Both the position numbers and the translations under genes were made by a program. A model generated the notes under the pieces. That model ran no database searches, had not been told where the DNA came from, and saw only the letters and a program-made list of their open reading frames with translations. A DNA stretch of 64,000 bases, from assembly GCF_963259705.1 (NCBI RefSeq), contig NC_081850.1:41315167-41379166 (forward strand), given 5' to 3'. The stretch comes from Myotis daubentonii. Its lineage: Eukaryota > Chordata > Mammalia > Chiroptera > Vespertilionidae. This document shows, one piece after another, positions 1-11,158 of this stretch (its first letter is position 1; every line of letters begins with the position of its first letter).

Positions 1-119
1 ATGAATGGATACACTTGCTTAAGCTAGAATTTGTTTTTGACTTATTCCTATTTTCTCCCAAATGATCGATTTTGTATGACATTTCTAAGTTAATTTTAAC
101 TATAAAATATCTGTTGAAT

Positions 120-335
120 TGCCATAACCGGTTTGTCTCAGTGGATAGAGTGTCGGCCTTCGGACTGAAAGGTCCCAGGTTCGATTCCTGTCAAGGGCAT
201 GTATCTTGGTTGCAGGCACATCCCCAGTGGGAGGTGTGCAGGAGGCGGCTGATTGATGTTTCTCTTTCATCAATATTTCTAACACTCTATCTCTCTCCCT
301 TCCTCTCTGTAATAAATCATAAAATACATATTTAA
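120..335 (+). mobile_element. VES-type tRNA-derived SINE, full length
   Basis: The head has pol III promoter boxes as in a tRNA: box A-like GTCTCAGTGGATAGAG and box B GGTTCGATTCC. A family-specific body and a CT-rich tail ending in an A-rich stretch follow. A perfect 16-bp target duplication brackets it (104-119 and 336-351), so both insertion ends are intact. The family is characteristic of vesper bats. It is not a working tRNA gene, because there is no closed cloverleaf acceptor stem. Confidence 0.93.
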
Positions 336-351
336 AAAATATCTGTTGAAT

Positions 352-1530
352 CTCTTTTATACACTTTGGTCTGATTCCTAAATTCTTACATTTTATATAG
401 ATGTAATTTTTTGCCTTTAATATTAAAATACATTCATTACTCTACATCCATGAATCCAGATTTCTTGTCTGCAGAGTAACCACATTGTTTACAGGATAAA
501 CTCCTTTTAATATAATTCTTATTATGTTTCTACTCTATAAACCCATCTTTGGCCAATCATTACCAGCAAGTTTCTAAGAGTATCTCATATTCTGAGATGG
601 ATTCATTAGTCTTATTTTGATAGTGGCTAATATGTCTGTGCTCTCTCTGTTTACTCACCAAACACTCACAGCTTCTCTCACTCTCCCACTACCATCTACT
701 TTAGCCATAACTGAAGTACCTTCTGTTCCTCAGACACGACATACCCTTTTCACATCACCATGCACATGTTGCTACCTCTGCCTAACTTCACTTTCTCCTC
801 CCTATCTCCTTTGCATCCATATATTCAGCTTTAATAATTCAAATCAAACATGGGTAATCATGTGCAGACTTTATTGTGACTGGCACTGCAATTCTGAATG
901 TATGATATAAAAACAGAAGTGTTTTTACCATAGTCCTGGTATCGCTTTACTGAGAATATAATTACATTTAGATAAAACTTAATAGACTTTAAAGCATATT
1001 CTTCATAATTACAACTATTGAGGTAAGTAAATTAAATTACAGCTATGAGGCATCTTACTTGTGTATGTATAAATAGAAAATGTTTTTTTAAAAATGCCCA
1101 TTTCGCCAAAGCATGAAGATAATTTCTATGTGAGAGAGGACTTCTCTAAGATTCGAATCAATTTTAAATGTAGTCATTTCAAAACTTCATCTTTGTCTTA
1201 TAGTTTTAGGGTGCAGCCATTAAGGAGTGTCTCTCTTCCTAAAGGAGCCATTATCATTTTTATAGATATAGATGTGCAGTGAAATGAAAGAGAGAAACAA
1301 ATTGTGGAATAATACATATAATTAATATCACTGTGGAAAAGGCAACCATAGCAATTATAGTGCAGATAGATATTTTTTTTTTGCTCCTAATAGTTTTAGA
1401 CTTGTTTACAAACATGTTTTTAAGTACCTGAAAGGTAAAAGTGACCCATAGCTGGTTGGAAGCTCATATACATTCATTGTGTGAATGATGGAGAGGGGTT
1501 CAAATGGGGAGCATAAGCTCAGTCAAATAG
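352..1530. other. AT-rich non-coding stretch, no feature recognised
   Basis: No convincing exon, RNA gene or repeat was recognised here. The open frames at 617-910 and 1094-1282 have no recognisable domain and no splice-site context that I can support. The sequence looks like ordinary unique or decayed mammalian DNA. Confidence 0.5.
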
Positions 1531-1544
1531 TCATCCACTACGCA

Positions 1545-2285
1545 GATCCATCCATTGCTACCACATGGAGCATACTGACATATACCTCCTAAGGTGAAGG
1601 ATAAGTTATTGCATACAACCCAAATAGAGGCACAATGCCTAGAGGGCCCTCTTTGAATTTGGGAGGCAATATACTCCTTCTTTGTGTGTATTACTCTGGA
1701 ACATTTACCAGTGATCTGAAAAGCTGCTAGTTTTGAGTAGGGCCCAGAAAAGAAGGCTCTCAACAGGTCAAACTGCGGTGCAAGCTTCTTTGCCATTGGG
1801 CCATATGATCAGCAGATCCAACAGTGTCTGAAATGTCAGTGGCAAATGGGGTGTTGTTTGAAGCCTTGGGCATGACCCTACAGGTGCCTTGCAAAACAGG
1901 CCCTTAGGATTTTGGGGTAAAGCACTACAATCCTCTATAGGTAACTACTATCTCTGCATTTGAGAAACAACTCTTGTCCTGCTACTGGGCCTTAGTAGAG
2001 ACTGAATGCTTAACCATGGGTTACTAAGTCACCATGTAACCTGACCTGCCCATCATGAACTGGCCTTTATCTGAACTACCAAGCCAAAAAGTCGGGCTTG
2101 CACAGCAACACTCTATCATCAAAATGTTAGTGGTATATATGTGATCAGTTCTGAGCAAGCCCTTAAGGTTGAAGAAAGTTACATGAAATGTTCCAAATGT
2201 CCATGGTCCCCATTCTTGTTATACCACTTTCTCTCTTCCAGCATGCACCTGTGCCTACAATCAGGTGACAGAGGAAGACTTAGTA
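1545..2285 (+). pseudogene. Class I (gamma-like) ERV pol fragment, RT C-terminal/connection to RNase H region, decayed
   Basis: Translation on the plus strand, with several frame changes, gives blocks typical of the thumb/connection part of mammalian class I endogenous retrovirus pol, leading toward RNase H. The clearest block starts near 1959 with FEKQLL and continues through about 2130. It is interrupted by stops and frameshifts. No LTR, gag or env is visible nearby, and the 3' end runs directly into another repeat near 2280. The 98-residue minus-strand frame over 1500-1796 is only its shadow. This is a dead fossil with no coding capacity. The class I assignment is from remembered family features. 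Confidence 0.72.
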
Positions 2286-2625
2286 AAGCAGATTGTCATT
2301 CCCAATATGAATGGGCCTCACACAATCCATTGGAGACCTGAATAAAACAGGAAAAATTCATTCTCTCTACTTGATGCTGTTAGAGCTGGGACACTGGTTA
2401 CTCCTCCACTCAGTCTAAAACTTACATCAATTTTCCTTGTTCTCAGGCCTTAGGCCTTGGGACTTGGCTTGGTCCCACACCAACGGCTCTCCTGAGTGTT
2501 TAGCTTGCAGATGGCAGATCATGGTACTTCTCACTACAATAAAGATATAAGCTACTCTATATACATGTATATAAATGAATGCCTCAGTCTCTATAATCAC
2601 ATAAGGCAATTAAACACACACACAC
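2275..2625 (+). mobile_element. Old MaLR/MLT-like LTR fragment (sense)
   Basis: The stretch contains the run of phrases found in a common mammalian LTR-type repeat: a segment like GAATGGGCCTCACACAATCC, then GGTTCTCAGGCC-like and GGCTCTCCTG, then CAGCTTGCAGAtGGCAGATC and a region with ACTTCTCA. The same repeat is antisense at 23.87-24.24 kb. The exact subfamily is uncertain. It abuts the ERV pol fragment, which may be an old internal-to-LTR junction or a later insertion. Confidence 0.55.
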
Positions 2626-3215
2626 ACAGTGTGGCATGCTTTCCTTCCCCACTTTCTAAAATCTGTTTGGGCAAACTACCTCTTAAAGGGAAAACTAATC
2701 CTTGATTTAAATATGGATTTCTGTTATCTTTTAGGTTATATACTCACACATACATATCCTATCGAATAAAAGAGAAACATGGTAATTGGCGTACGACCGC
2801 TACCCTTCCCATTGGCTAATCAGGGCGATATGCAAATTAACTGCCAGCCAAGATGGTGGCCGGCAGCCAGGCAGCTTAAACTGAACATGAGGCTTGCTTG
2901 CTTCAGTGACGGAGGACTCCAACGTTCCCCGCCTGCCGCTGCAGGCCTCTGAGCTGGCAATTTGAAACATAGTTACAAAAACAGAAGCTAAACAAAACCC
3001 CAGAAACCAGCTTTAAGCTAGCTGGGATCTCAGACCTGGAGCTGATACAGAGTATCGATTGTAGAACCTAAACAAACCAGATACCTGCTTTCAGGAGCGG
3101 AGGCCTAAGAGCTGGAGCCTCAGAGCTAAAGCTGGCTCAGAATAAAATAAAAAAAAGAAAAAGAAAAAAAGGAGCAGTTGAGAGTTTCAGTCCAAGCCTG
3201 AAAACAGCCCTCAGC

Positions 3216-3350
3216 CCCTCACCCAGACTGGCCAGGCACCCCAGTGGGGACCCCCACCCTGAAGGGTGTGTGACCAGCTGCAAACAGCCATCATCCCCTC
3301 ATCCAGGCTGGCCAGGCACCCCAGTGGGGACCCCCACCCTGATCCGGGAC
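3216..3350 (+). repeat. 80-bp tandem repeat in Helitron module 1, about 1.7 copies
   Basis: The phrase GCCAGGCACCCCAGTGGGGA starts at 3231 and again at 3311, an 80-bp period. Related arrays at 22066-22270 and 33985-34190 have three anchors each, and the copy at 53970 has one. The copy number therefore differs among elements. Confidence 0.85.
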
Positions 3351-3434
3351 ACCCTTCAGGGCAAACCAGCCAGCCCGGACCCATGCACCAGGCCTCTATT
3401 CTATATAGTAAAAGGGAAATATGCCTCCCAGCAC

Positions 3435-4025
3435 CGGGATCAGCATGACAGGGGGCAGCACCCAAACCCCCTGATCGCCATGCGGCTCTGTGTGTGACAG
3501 AGGGCGGGGCCACAACCTCCCTATCGGCCCTGCTCTGTTCCTGACAGGGGAAAGCGCCCCAACCCCCTGATCAGCCCTGCTCTGTGGGTGATAGAGGGCG
3601 GCGCCCCAACCCCCCACCCCCATGGGCCCTGCTCTGTGTGTGATGGGGTAGAGCCATAAACTCCCCATTGGCCCTGCCCTGAGAGTGACAGTGGCGGCGC
3701 CCCAACCCCCTGATCCGCCCTGCTCTGTGTGTGACAGGGGGGAGCTCCCCAACCCCCTGATGGGCCCTGCTCTGTGGGTGACAGGGGGGAGCTCCCCAAC
3801 CCCCTGATCGGCCCTGCTCTGTGCGTGACAGGGTGTGGCACCGCAGCCTCCCCATCGACCCTGCCTTGAGTGTGAGAGGGGGCGGTGCCCCAACCCCCCA
3901 ATTGGCCCTACCCTGAGCGTGACTGAGGGTGGCATCACAACCTCCCAATCCGCCCTGCTCTGTGCATGACAGGGGGCGGCGCCCCAATTCCCCAATCGGC
4001 CCTGTTCCGAGTCCGACCAGGGGCT
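3435..4025 (+). repeat. 47-bp minisatellite in Helitron module 2
   Basis: Units contain CCCTGCTCTGTGNGTGACAGG followed by a C-rich segment and CCCCCTGATC. Anchors at 3718, 3765 and 3812 give a 47-bp period, with about 12 units in all. Because 47 is not a multiple of three, each minus-strand frame cycles through the three translations. All are open, giving frames of 256, 152 and 126 residues (3396-4166, 3571-4029, 3521-3901). I read these as by-products of the repeat and not as genes. Confidence 0.88.
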
Positions 4026-4292
4026 GCACCTAGGGATTAGGCTTGCCCTCTGCCACCAGGGAGCAGGCATAAACCAGCAGGTTGTTATCTCCTGAGGGGT
4101 CCCAGACAGCGAGAGGGCACACGCCGGGCTGAGGGACCCCCCATCCCCCCCCCCCCGAGTGCACAAATGTGCACTGGGCCTCTAGTATATACATAATAAT
4201 TTTGATAGATATATAACTTATATGAGGTCATAATCAGGGTTAGTTAATAAAATAGAAAAATAACCATGAAATTGAACCATTATGATATCTTA

Positions 4293-4606
4293 TCCTATAT
4301 AATAAAAAGGCTAATATGCAAATAGACCGAACAGCGGAATGACCGGTCGCTATGACACGCACTGACCACTAGAAGGCAGACGCTCAATGCAGAAGCTGCC
4401 CCTTGGTGGTCAGTGCACTAGTCAGAAGCTGGGCTCATGGCTAGCAAATGCAGTGGCAGTGGCAGGAGCCTCTCCCGCTTCCGCAGCAATGCTAAGGATG
4501 TCAGTCGGACATCCCCCGAGGCTCTTGGACTGTGAGAGGGAGCAGGCTGGGCTGAGGGATGCCCCCCCACCCCTGAGTGCAGGAATTTTGTGCACCAGGC
4601 CTCTAG
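4293..4606 (+). mobile_element. Non-autonomous HeliBat Helitron
   Basis: It has a canonical 5' end (TCCTATATAATAAAAAGGC after A), the AATATGCAAATAGACCGAAC subterminal block and a 3' end TGCACCAGGCCTCTAG. It carries an inverted pair of CTCF-like cores, both degraded (4366-4379 and 4396-4409). The base after CTAG is C instead of T, probably a later change. Confidence 0.9.
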
Positions 4607-5935
4607 CCAATTATAATGAAGCCACCACGACTTTCAAAGCCTTGAAACTACTTAAATTTTAACTCTTTACTTCTGGCATTTATTGGCAAAATTACTAACT
4701 AGCAATGTGAGAAATTTTAATAAATTAGATACATTTTCTATACAAAAATAATAATGATAGCTGCCAGTACATTTACTTAAGATTTTCCCAAGACCAGTTT
4801 TATAAGAAGTGATAGCCAGAACAATCTAGCTCAAAGAACTACAGAGAATAACGTTTACCTTTAACAACATTTTTTGTTTTTTTTTTTATCCCTAAGGGAA
4901 ACCTTTTTCAAATAAAGCAGGATGTAACCCCTCATTCCAAGAGGAGAAAAAAGGGTATTCATATGAAATCGATGAAAGTGGCATTTTTCTCCATTTTACT
5001 GCTTGGGGGTAGATGAAAATAACACTTTGGCATTTCTCTCCTCTGTGCCTGCTTATTGCTGTCATTCCGTCAATTCCTTAGTACAGAAAGATTAATGGAA
5101 AATAAATTGGTAAAATGCAACCAAGATATATGTAAGGAAACAAAGGTAAAAATTGGTACCAGTTAAGGTTTTCAATGTACCCAGAAAACATGAGAGAAAA
5201 ACTGGAGTTAGGAAAAGAACATTGCCCATTCTTATTTTTCATTTAAACTATTGGTACCCCAGAATTTTTTTAAAAATTGAAGAATAATTAAATTTTAAAT
5301 TAAAAGGCATTGCTTTGCAAATCTTGTTTGTTGTTTACTTATTTTTACTGAATAACAGACATATAGCACCAAAAATCAATGGAATCAGTCAATCAGTTAC
5401 TATCCATCTTCCATTCAACCATCTCGCCATCCACTACTGGCTCAGTAAATTATAGACTTCATTTTCAATTTAAAGTTTAACTGAAATATGAGAGATATTT
5501 TTTAGAACTTCAAAATTATTTAAAGGAACCTACACTAAGAGTGCAAGACTACAACCACATTTTCAATATGCAACGTTGGGCAGGTCCTGTCCCTTTAGTA
5601 AGGTTTCGTTGACATTTCAAAGTGTATTGAAGTATACTAGCATAGGAATAAGCTCTGGTATTTTAAATGAGGCCTGCTGAAGCGTACTAAGCATAGCCAA
5701 ATTTCTAATTAGATGTCTAGTTTATTTTACAGAGAAATAAAATGTCAATGATGGGAATAATTTCAAAGATAAATTTATGAGTGATTGAGATTTAAAAGTA
5801 AGTTGATTATCCAGATATCTTTTTTTTCATATAACCGCCTACACTTTATGATCCTTAATATAACCATTGCTATAATATTTGACAAGTGACATTTGTATCT
5901 GTCCACTTGAAATATTTGAAAAATATAGTGAAGAA
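4607..5935. other. AT-rich stretch without recognised features
   Basis: No coding potential, RNA gene or clear repeat was recognised. Low-complexity A/T runs are common. Confidence 0.5.
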
Positions 5936-5939
5936 AAGG

Positions 5940-5998
5940 TGGGTTTGTGTGTGTTCGTGTGTGTGCGTGTCTCTCTGTGTGTGTGTGTGTGTGTGTTT
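5940..5998. repeat. (TG)n microsatellite, interrupted
   Basis: A TG-rich tract has single-base interruptions and a short TCTCTC patch. It lies just left of a minus-strand Helitron end. Confidence 0.9.
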
Positions 5999-6016
5999 CT
6001 TTTGGTTTATTTGTTA

Positions 6017-6339
6017 CTAGAGGCCTGGTGCACGAAATTCATGCACTCATGGGGGTGGGTACCTCAGCCTGGCCTGCGCCCTCTGGCAGTTTGAGAGCCT
6101 AAGCCGTCAGTCAGACATCCTTAGCGCAGCCACAGAGGCAGGAGAGGTTCCCACAATTGCCGCTGAACTCACCAACTGTGAGCCTGGCTTCTGGCTGAGC
6201 AGCGGATCCCCTGTGGGAACACACTGACTACCAGAGGGAAGATCCTGCGTTGAGCATCTGCCCCCTGGTGGTCAGTGCATGTCATAGCGACTGGTCGTTC
6301 CACTGGTCGATTTGCATATTAGCCTTTTATTATATAGGA
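6017..6339 (-). mobile_element. Non-autonomous HeliBat Helitron (minus strand)
   Basis: Read on the plus strand it opens CTAGAGGCCTGGTGCACGAA and closes with ATTATATAGGA, the reverse complement of a standard HeliBat. The flanks are A on the left and T on the right, as expected for A|T insertion. It includes a perfect CTGCCCCCTGGTGG core (6258-6271) and a degraded opposite partner (6228-6241). Confidence 0.93.
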
Positions 6340-7371
6340 TAAGTAAGATTTTGGAGTTGAAAGGGATCTTTTAGCTGATTTGTTTCCCACACTAATTTTC
6401 TAGATGATCAAAAGTTAGCCTCTAAAAAGAGCTTCAGATTCTATATGTCACTGATCATTTTACAACAGAACCAAGGCTACACAGCACTTTAGAAAATACA
6501 TTGAGTTTTCTGTGGGAAATTTCATCCTTTTCAAATAAAAATAAGGCAGAATTTTTAAGTATTTTCCCTTTTATCGCCTTAATTCTGGTTTGTGTTTATA
6601 TATAAGGTTAATTTGCCCATTCATTTGTTTTGTTCATTTGGCTGTTTATTTTTTCTTGGAGGTTTAGTTTGGTTTTCTCATGAAGTCTTTATATATGTGG
6701 CAAAACTAGAACTCTATCCTAAGAAGTGCTTTTGACAAATTGAATTCAGTTGGGAAAGTTAGTAAATACGTTAATGGAAAAATCACCCAATTTGGTGGGT
6801 TAGGGAACCATTTTCGAGGTTTACATGGCTACTACCCAACCAAGTGACTTGTGCATGTAGCTTTCCCAACTAAATGAAAATACTATAATAGAATATACGT
6901 AAGTTTGTTACCTCCAGCGCACAGTTCTATGATTCTATGAAAATAGACACACATATGAGTCATTGCCCTTAAAAACACATTTTATAAAACAAGACTTAAC
7001 TACCCCTCTAAAAGTTTAATCGAGGTGTTTTCTAATTATCTAAGTAAAGAATAAAGTAAAAAAAAATGGTTAAAATTAGTAAAAGTTTGGAGTAAGAGAA
7101 GAAAAATTTTAACCATATTATCTAATTTATTTGGATCCACATTTATAGGTTACTCTTAAAGCTTTGTCAAGTATGAGAATAATTTTGATATTATGTTTAA
7201 ATTCACTGTGTATGGAAAGGGCCCATATAAACATACACATGTTGCTATTTTGCTTCACCAAGCTAAGGCACAAAAGCCAGAAATTCTAATTAAAAATGTG
7301 AATATATTTTCTCTAGTAACATTGGAAACTGAAAAATCAGATCCAAAATGAGTATTAAGTATTTGGGTAAT
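6340..7371. other. Non-coding stretch, nothing recognised
   Basis: Apart from scattered AT-rich runs I see no supported feature. Confidence 0.45.
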
Positions 7372-7386
7372 TGTGGTTTATTTTTA

Positions 7387-7576
7387 AATTTTATAGAGGG
7401 AAGGAGAGAGAGGGAGAAATATGGATGTGAGAAAGATACATCTATTGGTTGCACGCATGCATGCACCAACCAGGGTTCTAATCCACAAGCTAGGTATGTG
7501 TCATGATTGAAATTGAACCCATGACTATCCGGTGCACAGAACTCCATTCCAACCAACTGAACCACATCAGCCAAGG
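7387..7576 (-). mobile_element. VES-type SINE, diverged, antisense
   Basis: The reverse strand shows the SINE tRNA-like head (ending in the GCCAAGG region near 7570) and its GA-rich tail complement at 7395-7420. An imperfect target duplication is visible: TGTGGTTTATTTTTA at 7372-7386 and TGTGATTATTTTTA at 7577-7590. It is older than the copy at 120-335. Confidence 0.8.
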
Positions 7577-7590
7577 TGTGATTATTTTTA

Positions 7591-8785
7591 ATGCTGTTCA
7601 AAACTGAATGTCAAAACTATTTAATCAATTTTCCTATGAAGAAAGAAGAGAGAAAAAGAATAAAATTATGTAGAAGGAAAGGAGAGACTTAAAATTTCCG
7701 ACATTGCTTTCAGTATTTAATCTTTGCTTTCAAAATGGAAAAATGCACTTTTTAATTTCCTAACGAAAAAATATGCAAAGACTTAAAATACTAATTGTGA
7801 AGTAATTACATAAATCATATATTCCTGTTTCAAAATCCTGGTTAATTTTATGACACAATGAATAATCTTTCTCTGTATGTATAGCAGAAAAAATACATAG
7901 GTTCAGGTAGAATAATGATAGTATTAAATAATTTATGATGGAAAAGGATTGAACAAATATTTTAATTTAAATATTCAACACCATAATAAAACTATGCACC
8001 ATTCAACTAACTTTTTCAGATCGCTCTTGGCTCTTCAACTCTTTTGTGAAAGTATAAATTTCTGCTTAAGAGAGAATAGTTATTTAAGTGATATATAATA
8101 AATGCCATATATATGAAATATCTGCCAAGAAAATAAGCAAAAATTTACAAATAAACTTAAGTTTATCTTAACTCTAAAAAATTATTATTTTTCAAAACAG
8201 ATATTTAATATGTATGGTTAGAATAATGCTGTTGAGAATTTTCCACATAATTTTATATCATGGATTTAACATAAAAAAAAGAAACAGTATTGACTATAGT
8301 TTTGATTACTACCTAAGAAGGAAGAAAAAAGCATGATTTTATTTTAGTAGGCTGTGAAAATTAATTCAATTTTTTATCATTAAAATTTTATTTTTCTCTT
8401 TAAGAAATTAATTATGACCTTACATTCTGCTTGATTTTTAAAAAACTGGCTATTTAGCCTTTAAAATTGCATTTTATTATTCATCATCAGTCACAGTCTA
8501 TTTACTACTTTTTCATTAAAGAATTACTACCAAACTTAATAATTTAAAATAATAATTTTATGTTCCTGGTGTCTGTGGGTCTCCAGGATGTCCAGGTCCT
8601 CAGCAGGAAAGACCCAAAGGCTGGAGGTGGCTCAACTAGAGTAACCTGGCACCTAGAAAGGGATGAAACTAAAACCAGGCCTTCAGACTAAAGCACTTTT
8701 ATGTGGCTTCTCCATTTGGCCTGGCTTTCTCACAGCATGATGTCTTCTGGGTAGTCAGACTTCTTGCATGGTGGGTCAAATATGT
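7591..8785. other. AT-rich non-coding stretch, nothing recognised
   Basis: No open frame or repeat here could be supported. Confidence 0.45.
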
Positions 8786-8795
8786 CAACACATAC

Positions 8796-8858
<63 letters not shown>

Positions 8859-9016
8859 AACATGGATGTGAGAAAGACACATCCGTTGATTGCCTCCTGT
8901 ACACAAGGGATGGGGATTGAACTTGCAACCCAGGTACCTTCCCTTAACCAGGAATCAAACCCATGACCCTTTAGGTCATGGGCGACACTCTAACCACTGA
9001 GCCCACTGGCCAGGGC
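8796..9016 (-). mobile_element. VES-type SINE, antisense, with expanded (GA)n tail
   Basis: The tRNA-like head ends at CCACTGGCCAGGGC on the plus strand. The CT-rich tail of the element has expanded into an uninterrupted (AG)n tract of about 55 bp at 8798-8853. The 87-residue frame with poly-RE over this tract is an artefact of the dinucleotide repeat. Confidence 0.85.
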
Positions 9017-9042
9017 TTTCCTAGAATCTTTATCCTATAGGG

Positions 9043-9246
9043 CAGGGCTGGGGAAATTTCAGCCAAAGGGCCATATAAGGCCCATGAAATCATTTGGTCT
9101 GGCCCTGCCAAGTTATTAGGAGTGAATTAATTAAATGTTTGATCAAATATAGCAGCTAATTTTTACAATGATAATTTTGTATGGCCTGCAAATGATGTTA
9201 TAAATATCCAAATGGCCCTTGACAGAAAAAAGGTTCCCCACCCCTG
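9043..9246. mobile_element. Non-autonomous hAT transposon with perfect 8-bp TSD
   Basis: The termini CAGGGCTGGGGAA and TTCCCCACCCCTG are inverted repeats. The flanking octamer CTATAGGG is identical on both sides (9035-9042 and 9247-9254), the TSD length of hAT elements. It is about 204 bp long with no transposase coding. Confidence 0.93.
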
Positions 9247-9254
9247 CTATAGGG

Positions 9255-10950
9255 CTTTATCGCCACAATATTTCACACTGAAAATAAAAAAAACAAAGAT
9301 ATCCAGGACATGCTTATGTGAGTTATTCATCTTTTGGATCATCAAAATGAATGTTTACATATTAATCACTCTGTGAAGGCTCTGAGTAAAGAATAATTTT
9401 AATTTTTTAAATTATGAATTTCTAATATCTATTTTATACAAAAATCTATGACATAATTTAGGAAATGCTGTAACATCTGATTGCATTTGAGAAAATGCTT
9501 TTCATCATATCTACACTTAACCACTTATGCTTTTAATCATATCTACACCTAATCACTCACAAAATGCTCTGTTAAAAAGCTATTTCAAGTATTATCTAAC
9601 AGAACATTTTGGTATTTTAGAATTTTTGGTTTATTTTTGTACTTCTTTTGTTAATCGAGAACAAACCGGGTTTAGCTCATTCTTGACCACCCAAGTTATA
9701 AAATCACATCATAAATAGCTGTTTAAATTCTTAAAACAAACAAAAATCCCCACTCTCTGTTCTGAACAGTTCAACCCCCCAAATTACTGGATCTCTCAGG
9801 TTTCTTCCAGTTTCATTATTATTGTGGGAGGAAATTTTAGAAAGATATTGCGTTTTGACATTTAAAATCAAAATATTATAAATTTACAAATGTATTTTCA
9901 GTTCAGTTTTTCCTCAGTGTTGGTTGGAACAGTGACAGAGATGCAGGAGTGGTTGTTCAAATCTTCAGTTATTTTCTCTGTTTAGAGGGAGGTCACTCGC
10001 ACATGGTTTTTCAAGATAGCTGTCTTCTGACACAGAAGGCCGAGGTAGTTGAGGCATACAGGCACTCAAGGCTATTTGTTAGAGGGTGGAGAAGAGGTTG
10101 AGGTTGGAAAAGAAAAGAGAAAAGGAGGAGACAGGACAAGAAAAGGAAGGTAATGCTTATGAAAGGACATGCAGTCCACTGAGAAGAGCATAAGCATTAT
10201 ACTCTTAGAAGCTGCTACTGGTGTGAACTAAATCGTCTAATTCAACAGAGTTTATCTGGTCCTGTAAGTTTTGGTATAACTAACCTGCACCCGAACGAAC
10301 TAAAGACACAACTGTTCACCACTCACCAGAGAAGTGTTCTCCATCTAAACTGGTTACAAAGCCATTCATTTTACTGTATTGAACCAGTCAGCAGGAAAAT
10401 CTGCAAAGGAGAATGGCATAACTGTAAGGATTTTAGTGATCATGTAAGTTGGTTATTCTCATGTTTTCTACTATGCAAATATTGATGTGTGTGGTTTTTT
10501 AATGATTTAACCAAATACATAAATATTGAATGTGGATATTCTCCTCTTCACTTGAAATATAACTAAACTACTAGTTTAGTTCTCACCAACATTGTGATTT
10601 TAAAGTTTGCTAAGTGTTTACCACATGCAATATTTCTTCTAAGGCATTAAAATGCAGCAAATATTTTAAGTTGAAGTTAAACTTTCTGTTTTGGGGATTT
10701 TCTCGATCCATTACCTTTATTGAACTTGAAATACTTTTAACTTTCACCGGGTACTAATTTTAGTCATATTTATTAAGTAGCTCTTTCCTTTTAAGATACA
10801 ACATGTTTCTTTTTTTTAGAGAAAAGGGAAGAAATAAAAGATCTTTCTTTAAGTCATGTGAGAAATTAGGATAAGAAGGCTTGTGGCAAAGAACATCAAA
10901 GTAAAGAGTGTTAAGATTTCCTATATTTTCTTGGTTAGAAATTTCTTAAT
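9255..10950. other. Non-coding stretch, nothing recognised
   Basis: It includes a purine-rich patch at about 10080-10150. No gene or repeat could be supported. Confidence 0.45.
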
Positions 10951-10965
10951 GAAAATAAACTTTTT

Positions 10966-11158
10966 AAAAATATATTTCATTGATTTTTTACAGAGAAGGA
11001 GGGAGAGAGATAGTTAGAAACATTGATCAGCTGCCTCCTTCACACCCCCTATTGAGGACGTGCCCACAACCAAGGTACATGCCCTTGACCAGAATCGAAA
11101 CTGGGACCCCTCAGTCCACAGGCCGATGCTCTATCCACTGAGCCTAACAGGTTAGGGC
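10966..11158 (-). mobile_element. VES-type SINE, antisense
   Basis: The full antisense element runs from the A/T-rich tail to the tRNA-like head. A 15-bp target duplication with one mismatch flanks it (GAAAATAAACTTTTT at 10951-10965 and GAAAATAAGCTTTTT at 11159-11173). Confidence 0.92.

Larger units (their letters stand above)
2757..4185 (+). mobile_element. Two-module Helitron array (HeliBat type)
   Basis: It starts TCCTATCGAATAAAAG after an A and ends GGCCTCTAG before a T, the A|T insertion expected of Helitrons. A 3' hairpin (GTGCAC/GTGCAC, 4159-4174) precedes the end. Module 1 (2757-3398) carries a CCCATTGGCTAATCAG box, CCAAGATGG, an AATAAA-rich A-tract near 3140-3170, an 80-bp repeat, and an end-like GCACCAGGCCTCTA. 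Module 2 starts at 3399 with a Helitron-like 5' end (CTATATAGTAAAAGGG) and is mostly a 47-bp minisatellite. No Rep/helicase coding is visible, so it is non-autonomous. The same junction recurs near 22327, 34240 and 54059. Confidence 0.9.

Noticed and set aside
1500..1796. 98-residue minus-strand frame
   Set aside because: It is the antisense shadow of the ERV pol remnant.
3435..4025. Regularly spaced 47-bp repeats, superficially like a CRISPR array
   Set aside because: Units are contiguous with no unique spacers, lie inside a transposon and occur in a mammalian genome.
3396..4166. 256-residue minus-strand open frame, longest in the window
   Set aside because: It lies within the 47-bp Helitron minisatellite, all three frames on that strand are open, and the protein is just the repeat translated. 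There is no domain or start context.
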